29,852 nt of DNA from DATBFX01 sp036558305 (GCA_036558305.1 DATBFX010000188.1:1-29852); one strand, 5' to 3'; positions 14,781 through 22,591 are shown, counted from the first letter of the stretch. Numbers and translations are program-made. The notes: generated by a model not told the origin, from the sequence alone.

Positions 14781-16049
14781 ATGGTCGATCGGGCGACGAA
14801 GTTTCGCGAGGCGCGGTTCGGGCTCTTTATCCACTGGGGCACCTACAGCGTGGCGGGGTTCGAGGCGTCGTGGCCGCTGGTGCGCGGCACGATCGGCTGG
14901 GACGACTACCACGCGCTGGCCGATCGATTCAACCCGGCGGCATACGATCCGGTGGCGTGGGCGGCGCTGGCGAAGGCGACCGGCGTGCGCTATGCCGTCC
15001 TCACGTCGAAGCACCACGACGGGTTCGCGATGTTCGATACCAAACTGAGCGACTACTCCAGCGTGCAGCGCGCCGCCGGTCGCGACCTCGTCCGCGGCTA
15101 CGTCGACGCATTTCGGGCGGCGGGGATCCTGGTCGGGTTCTACTTTTCGCTCTCCGATTGGCACCATCCCGACTACCCGATCGAGATCGTCGAGCCGCAG
15201 CAGCGGCATTGGCGTCCGCCGTCCGGGCAAACGCCGAACGCGCCGCGGTCGATCGCGAGCGATCCCGCCCGTTGGGAACGCTATCTCGCCTTCACGCACG
15301 GTCAGGTCCGCGAGTTGTGCGAAAACTACGGCGAGATCGACCTCTTCTGGTTCGACGGGGATTGGGAGCACACCGCGGCGGAGTGGCGCTCGGCCGAGTT
15401 AGTCGCGATGATCCGGGCGTTGCAACCGGGCGCGATCGTCAATAACCGGCTCGGCGGATTCGGTTCGTTCGACCCCGGTCTCGGCGACTACGGGACCCCG
15501 GAGCTCTTCGTTCCGGTCGACCCCCCGGAGACGCCGTGGGAAACGTGCCTGACGATCAACGAGACGTGGGCGTACAACCCGCACGACCGTGCCTACAAGT
15601 CGAGCCGCGAACTGGTCACGACGCTGGCCGAGGTCGCCTCGAAAGGCGGCAACCTGCTCTTGAACGTCGGCCCGACCCCCGAAGGGACGATCCCGCCCGA
15701 GTTTTCCTCTCGGCTCCGCACGATCGGGCACTGGCTGGAGGGGAATCGCGAAGCGATCTTCGCCCAGGGATGGGGATTGGCACCGGGCGCGTTCTACGGT
15801 GGCCCGACGACCGGGAGCGACGCCGCCGTCTACCTCCACGTCCTGGGACGTCCCGGCGGCGAGGAGGTGATCGTCCGCGGGCTCGGGCGGCGGCGGGTCG
15901 TTGCGGCCTCGATCCTGGCGACCGGCGCTCCGCTCGAATTCGATCAGCACCGTGGCGAACTCGAACAGGGTGTGCTGCGCGTTCGACTGCCGGATGCGTA
16001 TCACGATCCGCTGATGACGGTCGTCAAACTGACGACCGCCGAGGAGTGA
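14781..16049 (+). CDS. GH29 alpha-L-fucosidase, intracellular type
   Basis: The enzyme hydrolyses terminal alpha-L-fucose by a retaining mechanism. The 422-residue product opens with the GH29 signature W-F-x-x-A-R-F-G-L-F-I-H-W-G equivalent (A-R-F-G-L-F-I-H-W-G-T-Y-S-V), followed by L-T-S-K-H-H-D-G-F-A-M-F (His78/His79 in the substrate pocket). L-F-W-F-D-G-D-W carries the presumed nucleophile Asp192, and K-G-G-N-L-L-L-N-V-G-P-T-P-E-G is the conserved loop. No signal peptide is present, so it acts in the cytoplasm on imported fucosides. The C-terminal part (about 340-422) is a short beta domain. The start is the ATG with AAGGG just upstream; earlier in-frame sequence has no family likeness. 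It converges on the methyltransferase gene with 30 bp between stops. Confidence 0.95.
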   Translation: MVDRATKFREARFGLFIHWGTYSVAGFEASWPLVRGTIGWDDYHALADRFNPAAYDPVAWAALAKATGVRYAVLTSKHHDGFAMFDTKLSDYSSVQRAAGRDLVRGYVDAFRAAGILVGFYFSLSDWHHPDYPIEIVEPQQRHWRPPSGQTPNAPRSIASDPARWERYLAFTHGQVRELCENYGEIDLFWFDGDWEHTAAEWRSAELVAMIRALQPGAIVNNRLGGFGSFDPGLGDYGTPELFVPVDPPETPWETCLTINETWAYNPHDRAYKSSRELVTTLAEVASKGGNLLLNVGPTPEGTIPPEFSSRLRTIGHWLEGNREAIFAQGWGLAPGAFYGGPTTGSDAAVYLHVLGRPGGEEVIVRGLGRRRVVAASILATGAPLEFDQHRGELEQGVLRVRLPDAYHDPLMTVVKLTTAEE

Positions 16050-16079
16050 GTTCGGGCGGACGAGGCCGTCGATCTCCCC

Positions 16080-17318
16080 TCAGCCGGGCCAGCGGGCGGT
16101 CACGTCGAATTCGACGAGTTCCTTTTTCGAGTTCCGCTTGCGGATCGGCGTCCAGGCAACCCCGTCGAATCCGAGGCGCCGGAACATCTCGGCGTAGAAC
16201 TGCTCGACCGGGAGGAGGACGCCGTAGAAGGTCGAATTGCCGACGACGTAGTGCAGTTCGGCCCCCGGTGCGAGGACTGGGCGCAGGTTGGTGAGGTGCA
16301 CCCAGACGTCGTCGAAGTACCTGGCGACGTAGTTGGCGAGGATGCGGCCGCTCTTGTTCGGGTGCTCGGCGATCCGTTCGACGAGGCTTTGGAGGCGGTC
16401 GTCGGTGAATCCGTCTTCACCGCCCCGCCAATCGGCGAGGCGGCTGGTGGCGGCGCCCCAGGTGCCGCCGATCGCCGACCAATCGAGTTCGGCGGCGTCC
16501 CGCGCTTGATTGAGATAGCCGAGCCAGTACATGTAGGGCCGGAGTTCGCGGATGTAGGACATCCGGTTGGCGTAGGGCGGTGAGGTGATAACGAGGTCAA
16601 ATGGTCCTCGCACACTCACGGCCGGATTGCGCGCATCGCCGAGGACGACGCGTGCGTCGCCGGCGGGATTCTCGGCCGCGCCGCGAAGCACGAAGCGCAG
16701 ATCGTGCTGGAATGCCTCGACCAACTCGAAGTCCTCCAACGAGGCAGGTGGGACGCCATCGTTGAACGACATCGACTGGTGATCGAAGGCGGCATTGGAG
16801 AGCTTGATCAGCGTCTGGCAAAAGGCGACCAGGAGGAGGGACCGCCGGGGCGAGTCCGGCGCGGTCGCGGCGTCGATGGCCGCCCGCAAGCGACGGAGGA
16901 ACAGGAGAGCAGTCGGCTGCCACCAGCGGTCGATGTTGTGGATGGGCGGCGGTGGGACCGGCGCAACCGCATGGTCTTCGACCGCCTCGATCGTCCGTTC
17001 GGCGGCGGTCAGGGTCGCGGCGAGGGCGTCGTCGCCGAAATGGGCCGTCTTGGTCTGGCCGAACCAGACCAGGAACGGATTGATGTCGATCGCGATCGCG
17101 TCGTGACCGTGGTAGGCGGCACTCAGGGCGGTCGTGGCCGTGCCGGCGAAGGGATCGAGGATGCGGCGCGGGCGATCGAGGTGGCCGAGCAGTTCTTCGA
17201 CGATCTTGAGGGAGTAGGCGGGGGTCAGCCGCAGCCAACCATGCCGGCCCGATTGCAGATTGAACTTATGGGTATAGTCGGCGCGCTGGCGAAGTGCGTC
17301 CTCGCGTCTCGTGGCCAT
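16080..17318 (-). CDS. DNA methyltransferase (amino-MTase, SPPY type)
   Basis: The 412-residue product starts at an ATG with GGAG 5 nt upstream. Motif I, the S-adenosylmethionine loop, is I-L-D-P-F-A-G-T-A-T-T (about 53-63), followed by A-I-D-I-N-P-F (about 76-82). Motif IV is L-V-I-T-S-P-P-Y-A-N-R (about 242-252), the catalytic S-P-P-Y typical of N4-cytosine and some N6-adenine methylases. It is followed by M-S-Y-I-R-E-L-R-P-Y-M-Y-W-L-G-Y-L and I-G-G-T-W-G. About 180 residues lie between motifs I and IV. No restriction endonuclease gene is recognisable next to it, so it looks solitary within this window. Upstream on the same strand (109 bp) are the 90-aa protein and the HExxH zincin, whose relation is unknown. 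The recognition sequence cannot be predicted. Confidence 0.92.
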   Translation of the reverse strand: MATRREDALRQRADYTHKFNLQSGRHGWLRLTPAYSLKIVEELLGHLDRPRRILDPFAGTATTALSAAYHGHDAIAIDINPFLVWFGQTKTAHFGDDALAATLTAAERTIEAVEDHAVAPVPPPPIHNIDRWWQPTALLFLRRLRAAIDAATAPDSPRRSLLLVAFCQTLIKLSNAAFDHQSMSFNDGVPPASLEDFELVEAFQHDLRFVLRGAAENPAGDARVVLGDARNPAVSVRGPFDLVITSPPYANRMSYIRELRPYMYWLGYLNQARDAAELDWSAIGGTWGAATSRLADWRGGEDGFTDDRLQSLVERIAEHPNKSGRILANYVARYFDDVWVHLTNLRPVLAPGAELHYVVGNSTFYGVLLPVEQFYAEMFRRLGFDGVAWTPIRKRNSKKELVEFDVTARWPG

Positions 17319-17427
17319 TGGGTCTCCGAGGTGGGGACCGCCCGAACATACTTTGACTTGGACGCGGCCCTCTCCCTTTGCCGTGTGCCTGGATCACGCA
17401 AGCGTGCCGAGGAGGCATTGAAGCGAG

Positions 17428-17700
17428 CTAGTCCGTTGGCAGCTCGCGTCGATGCGACACGGTTGCCTCAGCTTCAGCGAATCCATCGGGTTCATCCTCC
17501 AGTTCGCCCAGTTCTGCCATCACCTCGAGAAGCGTACGCCGGTGCCGACGACGTTGTTCGTCGGTGAGGCGACCCATGTAGAGAAGATCGTTGTGGAGTT
17601 CACCATACTTCATGCCGACGAAGACTTCAGCCTCATCGTAATCGATGCCGCGCTCACGCATCGTTGCTCGAATCTCGCGCTCGATGTCCTCGGTCGTCAT
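17428..17700 (-). CDS. Small acidic protein coupled to the HExxH zincin, unknown function
   Basis: The 90-residue product begins at the ATG of a TGATG overlap with the zincin gene's stop codon, so it is translationally coupled to it; a longer in-frame extension upstream is the shadow of that gene. It is probably all-helical: M-T-T-E-D-I-E-R-E-I-R-A-T-M-R-E-R-G-I-D-Y-D-E-A, then a helix L-T-D-E-Q-R-R-R-H-R-R-T-L-L-E-V-M-A-E-L-G-E, and an acidic tail. I do not recognise a family. Fixed one-nucleotide coupling and small size suggest a regulator, inhibitor or antitoxin-like partner of the zincin, which is inference. Confidence 0.65.
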   Translation of the reverse strand: MTTEDIEREIRATMRERGIDYDEAEVFVGMKYGELHNDLLYMGRLTDEQRRRHRRTLLEVMAELGELEDEPDGFAEAEATVSHRRELPTD

Positions 17701-18365
17701 CAGATCATCCACCCAAGGTCTCGGAAAAGGATTTCGATGGCGGTGTCGATGGCGCCAAAATCGTCGTCGTCCCATTGACGTGGCAAGTATACGCTGCTTC
17801 CGATCTGCCGCCGAAACGTTGCCAGGCTCTCGGCGAGGATCATGCTGTCACTGCGGCCGGCAACAAACTGTGCGTAGCTTCGCGCCCACAATTCGGTTGG
17901 CTCCAGGAGGGAAGTTGCGCGCGCCGCCGTCACGGGATCCACGGCAGCACCCAGCCGGGCCAACTCACGAAAGGCCTGGCTGCGCCGGATTGCTCGACGC
18001 CAGGGAGTCAATGCCCTATGCCACTCGGACGAATAGCCTGCGCCCGGCAGCCCCGCAGCATCGACAAAGTGGCCAATCTCGTGCAGCACGACGAAACCTC
18101 GATGAGGAGCGTTGATCCGAATCCGGATCGAGCGCGGGAACAACTCACCGTGTCGGTCTCTTTCGGCCGCAAAGAGCCCGTCGAGTGTCCGTCCCATCGG
18201 ATCAATGATGTCGGTCGCCAACGAAAGTCGAATGGCAGGTAAGTCGCCGTCACCGTGGACGCGTTCAATCGCGCCGACGACCTCGCGTAGGTCATCGTTC
18301 GCGATACCTGGACCGATCCGAAGTGCTCGGGCAATAGTGACGCCGCTGGGCTTACTTCTCCGCAT
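17700..18365 (-). CDS. Zincin-like metallopeptidase (HExxH)
   Basis: The 221-residue product carries F-V-V-L-H-E-I-G-H-F-V-D (about 91-102), the HExxH zinc site, and a downstream L-E-P-T-E-L-W-A-R-S-Y-A-Q-F-V (about 154-168) whose Glu158 is a good third zinc ligand. This is the gluzincin-like arrangement I associate with phage- or polyvalent-protein-linked zincins (HExGHxxD ... E-x-W/F-A-x-x-x-A-x-x-x). There is no signal peptide, so it is cytoplasmic. It overlaps the end of the M81 peptidase gene by 14 bp and the start of the 90-aa gene by 1 bp, implying one operon. The start is uncertain: the ATG at 18365 lacks a strong ribosome site, and a GTG at 18341 would shorten it by eight residues. 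It is not the ImmA/IrrE type by motif context. Confidence 0.75.
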   Translation of the reverse strand: MRRSKPSGVTIARALRIGPGIANDDLREVVGAIERVHGDGDLPAIRLSLATDIIDPMGRTLDGLFAAERDRHGELFPRSIRIRINAPHRGFVVLHEIGHFVDAAGLPGAGYSSEWHRALTPWRRAIRRSQAFRELARLGAAVDPVTAARATSLLEPTELWARSYAQFVAGRSDSMILAESLATFRRQIGSSVYLPRQWDDDDFGAIDTAIEILFRDLGWMI

Positions 18366-19860
18366 TCGCGCGCGCTCGTCGAAACACCAACACCTCCGGC
18401 GAAAACGTCGTCTCCGGTTCCATCGGGTACATCGGGCGGCGGCAGACGGTGTGGCCGAGGGAGGGGAGGTTGGCGCTGGTCGAACCCGGCGCGTCGACGC
18501 CGATCAGTTTGGCGGCCCAGGCGGCGAAAAAGCGGTGCTGGCAGTGGGGCGATTTCTGGACGACGAGGTCGAAGCGGTGCGGGTCCTGGCCGTGGGCGAC
18601 GAAGAGGGAGCGGTCGTAGAGACTGACGGCGCGGCTGGTGGCGACGACGGTGTGGTTGTCGATCTCCAGGACGGCGGTGTTGCCGGCGTACCACTCGGTG
18701 CCGTGCGATTCGTTGACGAAGCGGCCATCGGAGAGGAGACGAACCTTCGCCCGGACCGGAAGCGGGGTGAACCGACCGGAATCGAGCGTCCCGCCGAGGG
18801 TGGTTTCGACGGTGCCGCCGATCCCGGCCTGGAACGCGGCCGCGACGGCGGGGGCATCGACGATCGGGATGAGGGTGCGCCCGGCGTAACCGCCGTCGAT
18901 CAGGGCGCGGAGGATGGCGTTGCTGTCGCCGGAGGCGCCGGAGCTGGGGGCATCGGCGGCATCGACGAAGACGACGGTGCCGCCGGTGATCTCCCTGGCT
19001 TGGCGGACCGCCTCGTCGAGGGAGACCAACGGCGCCTGCATGGCGGCGCGGTCGTCCCAAAAGCGTTCGGCGAGGGCGATCGCCTCGCGGCGGGCACGGG
19101 CCTCGTCGCCGTCGGTGACGACGAGGCTGTTGGAGCAGAGATCGGGGACGTCGGTGAACGGATTGCCCCAAAACATCGCGGCCGAGAGACCGCCGGGACT
19201 GCGCTCGATCGCCTGGCATTCCCGGATGCGGTTGCCGATGAGACCGGTTTCGGTGATCAGCTCGTCGCCGCGAACGAGGGCCGGGATACGGACCATCGCC
19301 GTGACGGGCTTGACCTCGCGCCGGGCAATGCGGAGGAGGAGTCTGGCGCCGCGGGCGCCCGTTTCGAAGAAGTCGTTGTGGGGATAGGTGTGGTAGACGA
19401 CGACGGCATCGGTGTGCCGGAGCATCCGGTCGGTGACGATCCCGTGGAGATCGAGGGTGAGGACGATCGGGATCGCTTCGCCGAGGATCGTGCGGCTTTC
19501 CCGCAGCAGGTACCCCTCGGGGTCGACCTCGTTGGCGGCGCACATCGCGCCGTGCATCGCGAAGAACACGGCGTCGATCGGTGGGGCGTTGCGGATCGCC
19601 GTCAAGAACTCGCCGGCGATCCGGTCCCAGCCATCGGCGGCGAGGGTGCCGTTCGAGGTGATCGCCCGCGCGCTGTAGGCGCCGAACAATTCCGCACCCG
19701 CCTCCTTGAAGACCGTAATCGCGCCGCCGGGTTCGGTCCGCAGCCCGTCGTGGAACGCAACGGCGTCGTCATCCCACGTCGTGACGAAGTCGTCGTAGTG
19801 GCTGGGGTCGGGATTGAACGTCGAGACTTCTTGTCGGCACTCGGCGATCAGGATACGCAT
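18352..19860 (-). CDS. M81 family metallopeptidase, MlrC-like
   Basis: The 502-residue product begins at an ATG with GAGGAGGG 9 nt upstream. It aligns by eye with the MlrC layout: an N-terminal DUF1485 domain (I-L-I-A-E-C-R-Q-E-V-S-T-F-N-P, then F-F-A-M-H-G-A-M, L-D-L-H-G-I-V-T-D, and T-Y-P-H-N-D-F-F-E-T-G), with the conserved Asp and His residues that bind zinc. The MlrC C-terminal domain follows (D-A-A-D-A-P-S-S-G-A-S-G-D, then Q-K-S-P-H-C-Q-H-R-F-F). MlrC cleaves the linear tetrapeptide in microcystin degradation; most homologues have unknown amide or peptide substrates. It follows the creatininase-family gene by 64 bp and is probably cotranscribed. Confidence 0.94.
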   Translation of the reverse strand: MRILIAECRQEVSTFNPDPSHYDDFVTTWDDDAVAFHDGLRTEPGGAITVFKEAGAELFGAYSARAITSNGTLAADGWDRIAGEFLTAIRNAPPIDAVFFAMHGAMCAANEVDPEGYLLRESRTILGEAIPIVLTLDLHGIVTDRMLRHTDAVVVYHTYPHNDFFETGARGARLLLRIARREVKPVTAMVRIPALVRGDELITETGLIGNRIRECQAIERSPGGLSAAMFWGNPFTDVPDLCSNSLVVTDGDEARARREAIALAERFWDDRAAMQAPLVSLDEAVRQAREITGGTVVFVDAADAPSSGASGDSNAILRALIDGGYAGRTLIPIVDAPAVAAAFQAGIGGTVETTLGGTLDSGRFTPLPVRAKVRLLSDGRFVNESHGTEWYAGNTAVLEIDNHTVVATSRAVSLYDRSLFVAHGQDPHRFDLVVQKSPHCQHRFFAAWAAKLIGVDAPGSTSANLPSLGHTVCRRPMYPMEPETTFSPEVLVFRRARANAEK

Positions 19861-19924
19861 CGGGATTCACCCTCCTCTCACCCAGTTGCGCTCGATCCGG
19901 CGTTCCGCGCCGCGACAACGCCGT

Positions 19925-20743
19925 TCACCATCGAATCTGCTTCTGCACCGGCCCGGTGTGGAAATCCCGCCGTTCCGCGATCGGCCAGGCACGCCATTCG
20001 TCGACGAGTTCCAGCATGCGGGTGACGGCCGTTTCGAAGATGACGCGTCCCTTCTCGGCGGTGGCGGTGCGGGCGTCGCCGTGGACGCCGAGGTCGGTCC
20101 AGCGCGACCAGTAGTCGTTGAAGCGGACGTAGGGCGAGGTGCTATCGGAGGAGAGGTAGCGCCCCATCACGTCGTCGCCGGCGCCGGCCTTGTCCATCTG
20201 GACGCGATCGGGCGCGAGATGGAGGTAGAGGGACGTTTCGAATTCGTCGGCGTGGGCGGCGACCGCCGTGTCTTTGATCTTGTCGAACTCCTCCCAGCAG
20301 AGCGAAAAGTAGTGGCAGGCGGCGGCCAGGGAGTTCGTCTCCAGCGTCGTGCGGCGGGCGATCAGATCGACCAGCGGCACGTTCGAACCGTGCCCGTTGA
20401 CGATGAGGATCTTCTCGAACCCGTGATAGGCGACGCTCTTGGTGACGTTGAGGCAAAAGGCAATAAAGACCTCCGGTTCGATGTGGATCGTCCCGGGGAA
20501 GTCGATGTGGTGGAGGTTCAGCCCGTAGGAGATCGGCGGCAGGACGAGCACCTTTTCGGGTGCGCGCTTGCCGACTTCAAGGCAGATCGATTCGGTCAGA
20601 AAGACGTCCACGTCCAGCGGCAGGTGACGACCGTGCTGCTCGGTCGAACCGGTGGGGAGGATGACGACCTTCTGCATGCCGATCGCCTCGTCGAGCTCGG
20701 CCCAGGTGAGGCGGTTGTAGCGGTATTCGGTGGCGGCGGACAT
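19925..20743 (-). CDS. Creatininase-family amidohydrolase
   Basis: The 272-residue product starts at an ATG after GAGGAAGGG. Family zinc-site motifs are plain: L-P-T-G-S-T-E-Q-H-G-R-H-L-P-L-D-V-D (Glu, His and Asp ligands), I-V-N-G-H-G-S-N-V and A-A-H-A-D-E-F-E-T-S (Glu ligand). The family includes creatininase, MftE and several cofactor or lactam amidohydrolases, so the substrate is open. It is upstream of the MlrC-like gene on the same strand. Two unrelated metal-dependent amide hydrolases in one unit fit scavenging of a cyclic amide or modified peptide. The sequence is full length and shows no broken motif. Confidence 0.93.
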   Translation of the reverse strand: MSAATEYRYNRLTWAELDEAIGMQKVVILPTGSTEQHGRHLPLDVDVFLTESICLEVGKRAPEKVLVLPPISYGLNLHHIDFPGTIHIEPEVFIAFCLNVTKSVAYHGFEKILIVNGHGSNVPLVDLIARRTTLETNSLAAACHYFSLCWEEFDKIKDTAVAAHADEFETSLYLHLAPDRVQMDKAGAGDDVMGRYLSSDSTSPYVRFNDYWSRWTDLGVHGDARTATAEKGRVIFETAVTRMLELVDEWRAWPIAERRDFHTGPVQKQIRW

Positions 20744-20956
20744 GGCCCTTCCTCGTCGCACGGCGAACCGGCCGGCTGGTCGCCCCGGCCGGACATCGGA
20801 TTTGGAGGGCGCTACTCTATCCGAACGCGCGGCAGGACGAAACAGTCGGATTGTGTAGGTCGCTCAGAGCAGCGAGCTAACTCGACGTAACGACCACAGC
20901 ACGTCTCACTTCGACACCTCGATAGCTGTTGGGGCACGCCGGTCGGTCGTCTCGCT

Positions 20957-21745
20957 CTAGATGATCCCCAGGCTCTTGAGGTGCTTCCTAAGCTTCCTGC
21001 GAACGTCACGGCGACCATAGCGAATGACGTGCGGAAAAGGGTCCAACGCGCTGGCCGTTCGCTGCGCGACGGGATTTACCCACCCGATGACTTCGATGAT
21101 TTCGGTATGTAATTGTGCCAGGGGGACGATCTGTGCCGGCTGCCCCGACTGGGAAGAAGGCAAGAGCACACCGTTCCAAATCGGCTCGTAGTGAAAGACG
21201 CGATTGCGCAGGAGGCGCAAGTTGTTGACACGGTGGTGCAGTCGACCTCGGTGTTGCGAGTAGTACATCGGCGCGTGGGGAAAGGCAGTCGCCAGGAGGC
21301 CATTTGTCGATGTCCAAAATTGCGGCCCCTTCGGGCTATTGCCATAGCCGGCGTCGAGGATGCTCGTCCAAAAGCCGAAGCGCAGGGCCGCGACCACCCT
21401 CCCCGGAGTGACGGGATCGATGCCCCGGGCGATCTCCGCTCGCTTTGCCTTACGAATCTCGCGTTTTGCTTCGTCGATGGCGTCTTGCTCGAACCCGAGG
21501 AGCAGACCAGCATCGTACCAATCCGGTCGCCCCGCGTAGATTGCCAACGCCGCGTGGATGCCGTTCTGCATGATGACCTCGAGAGACCCAAGACAGGTGT
21601 AGAGTGCCTGGCACAGCTCCATGTTCCAGAAATAGGTCGTGATCATGGCCATGTCGTCGCCGCCGGGTGGTCGATAGGGAGCAAGACGGCCCGAAGACAA
21701 GGCGGCTTCGATCTCCGCGAGGTATTTAATGATACTTATTGACAT
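20957..21745 (-). CDS. Abi-like HEPN-domain protein (abortive infection RNase)
   Basis: The 262-residue product resembles the Abi/AbiD-F-like family. It has an N-terminal helical part (M-S-I-S-I-I-K-Y-L-A-E-I-E-A-A-L-S-S-G-R-L), then R-F-G-F-W-T-S-I-L, and the C-terminal L-R-L-L-R-N-R-V-F-H-Y-E-P-I. R-N-R-V-F-H is the R-x4-H active site of HEPN ribonucleases (about Arg180 and His185). Such proteins stop phage growth by cleaving RNA. I chose the ATG at 21745; an in-frame extension to 21778 would be read from inside the palindromic leader. No ribosome site is visible, but a hairpin-forming palindrome lies 14 nt upstream. No partner antitoxin gene is adjacent on the same strand. The call is moderately firm by motif, and defence function is inference. 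Confidence 0.8.
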   Translation of the reverse strand: MSISIIKYLAEIEAALSSGRLAPYRPPGGDDMAMITTYFWNMELCQALYTCLGSLEVIMQNGIHAALAIYAGRPDWYDAGLLLGFEQDAIDEAKREIRKAKRAEIARGIDPVTPGRVVAALRFGFWTSILDAGYGNSPKGPQFWTSTNGLLATAFPHAPMYYSQHRGRLHHRVNNLRLLRNRVFHYEPIWNGVLLPSSQSGQPAQIVPLAQLHTEIIEVIGWVNPVAQRTASALDPFPHVIRYGRRDVRRKLRKHLKSLGII

Positions 21746-21758
21746 TGCTTGACACCCG

Positions 21759-21788
21759 GTACTACACGCGTAGTACACTACGCGCGTA
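21759..21788. promoter_or_regulatory. Tandem palindromic boxes upstream of abi
   Basis: GTACTACACGCGTAGTAC (21759-21776) is a 7-bp perfect inverted repeat around ACGC. An adjacent perfect palindrome TACGCGCGTA (21779-21788) lies 16 bp centre to centre from the matching core TACACGCGTA (21763-21772). They sit just upstream of the abi start, so they can act as an operator or as a leader hairpin. The plus strand also shows two exact TTGACA hexamers at 21739-21744 and 21749-21754. Confidence 0.6.
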
Positions 21789-21791
21789 ATT

Positions 21792-21838
21792 CCCCAGGAC
21801 CCACTGGCTGCCTTCGGGCGGCGATGGCCCTGGGGTTT
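21792..21838 (+). terminator. Branched stem-loop with C(UUCG)G tip and T-rich tail
   Basis: CCCCAGG (21792-21798) pairs with CCTGGGG (21829-21835). Inside, CCA/TGG and CTGCC/GGCGG stems close a TTCG tetraloop, and TTTCGCTTT follows on the plus strand. This is the best factor-independent terminator-like structure in the window, yet no plus-strand gene ends before it. It may end a short plus-strand transcript starting inside abi. Confidence 0.5.
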
Positions 21839-21935
21839 CGCTTTAGCGTCGTCGCGATGCCCCTCCCCGTGGCGCAGGCGCTCCTGACGCGCAGATTACT
21901 GTGTTGAATCTTTGGCGGCGACGTTGAGGCATGGT

Positions 21936-22337
21936 TCAGCGCCAGATCGGGGCGTGGAGAGCCGCGAATCGGTGGTCGAACGTCCAGACGGGGAGATCGA
22001 GCCGCCGGCCGACGACGGCCAGAACGGCGTCGAACATGGTGAGCAGCGGATCGCGAGAGCGGCGAGCCAACGTGGCCGCTGCCGTGAGGTCGTCCAGCGT
22101 CGGTTGCACGACCGTCGCTCCCGCCTCGATCTCGCCGAGCCAGCGGTTGGCGACGGTCGGACCGAGTCGCTGCACGATCAGCGTGTAGCACTCCAGCAGG
22201 GTCGAACCGACGACGACCACGCCGTACTCCTCGCCGGCCAAGCGCGCGAGGTCGGCGCGGCTGCGGCGGTGGCAGAGATCGTCGGGATCGACCGCGGCGT
22301 AGAGGGGTCCGGTATCGGCGACGACCGCGCGCATCAT
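21936..22337 (-). CDS. VapC-like PIN-domain toxin (ribonuclease)
   Basis: The 133-residue product has the four PIN acidic positions: Asp8 in V-V-A-D-T-G-P-L, Glu49 in S-T-L-L-E-C-Y, Asp103 in T-M-F-D-A-V-L-A and Asp121 in W-T-F-D-H-R-F. These coordinate the metal for single-strand RNA cleavage. Its first codons overlap the antitoxin stop in ATGATG (either Met may start), a tight coupling typical of vapBC. Length fits the family. The target RNA is unknown. The gene is the last of an overlapping series that starts with a DUF6141 membrane protein. Confidence 0.9.
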   Translation of the reverse strand: MMRAVVADTGPLYAAVDPDDLCHRRSRADLARLAGEEYGVVVVGSTLLECYTLIVQRLGPTVANRWLGEIEAGATVVQPTLDDLTAAATLARRSRDPLLTMFDAVLAVVGRRLDLPVWTFDHRFAALHAPIWR

Positions 22338-22591
22338 TCGGCGAAGTACCGATCGTGCTGGAGGCTGAGGTCGGTCACGCCGCTGCCCCGCTCGGCCGGG
22401 GTGATGGTCAGCGCACGGGTGGGCCGTTGGTAGCCGTGCGCCGCGAGATAGTCGCGCACGGCGGTCTGGACGATTTCGCCCGGATCGCGCGGCGGTTCTT
22501 GACTTCGCCCGAACCGGTCCAGGTCGGCGACCAGATCGTCGGGCAAAGAGAGCGCCCCTTGCTTCATGCGATCAAGTATAGCGTCAGTCAT
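22334..22591 (-). CDS. VapB-like antitoxin
   Basis: The 85-residue product begins at an ATG with GAAGG 7 nt upstream, inside the last codons of the DUF6141 gene (8-nt overlap). A second ATG at 22567 would give 77 residues. The N-terminal pattern L-S-L-P-D-D-L-V-A-D-L-D-R-F-G-R-S ... P-G-E-I-V-Q-T-A-V-R-D-Y-L-A-A-H-G fits a ribbon-helix-helix DNA-binding fold. The C-terminal tail (L-T-I-T-P-A-E-R-G-S-G-V-T-D-L-S-L-Q-H-D-R-Y-F-A-E) should wrap the toxin. Its stop overlaps vapC. The pairing is visible; the exact antitoxin subfamily is not certain. Confidence 0.82.
   Translation of the reverse strand: MTDAILDRMKQGALSLPDDLVADLDRFGRSQEPPRDPGEIVQTAVRDYLAAHGYQRPTRALTITPAERGSGVTDLSLQHDRYFAE

Noticed and set aside
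18112..20025. 637-aa open frame on the plus strand opposite the M81 gene
   Set aside because: It is Gly/Asp/Glu/Arg-rich and without motifs, the typical antisense shadow of a GC-rich gene; the minus-strand MlrC motifs are clear.
21824..21907. 27-codon plus-strand ORF beginning inside the abi/vapC stem-loop
   Set aside because: No ribosome site and its start lies in the terminator-like stem; a hydrophobic micropeptide cannot be excluded but is unsupported.
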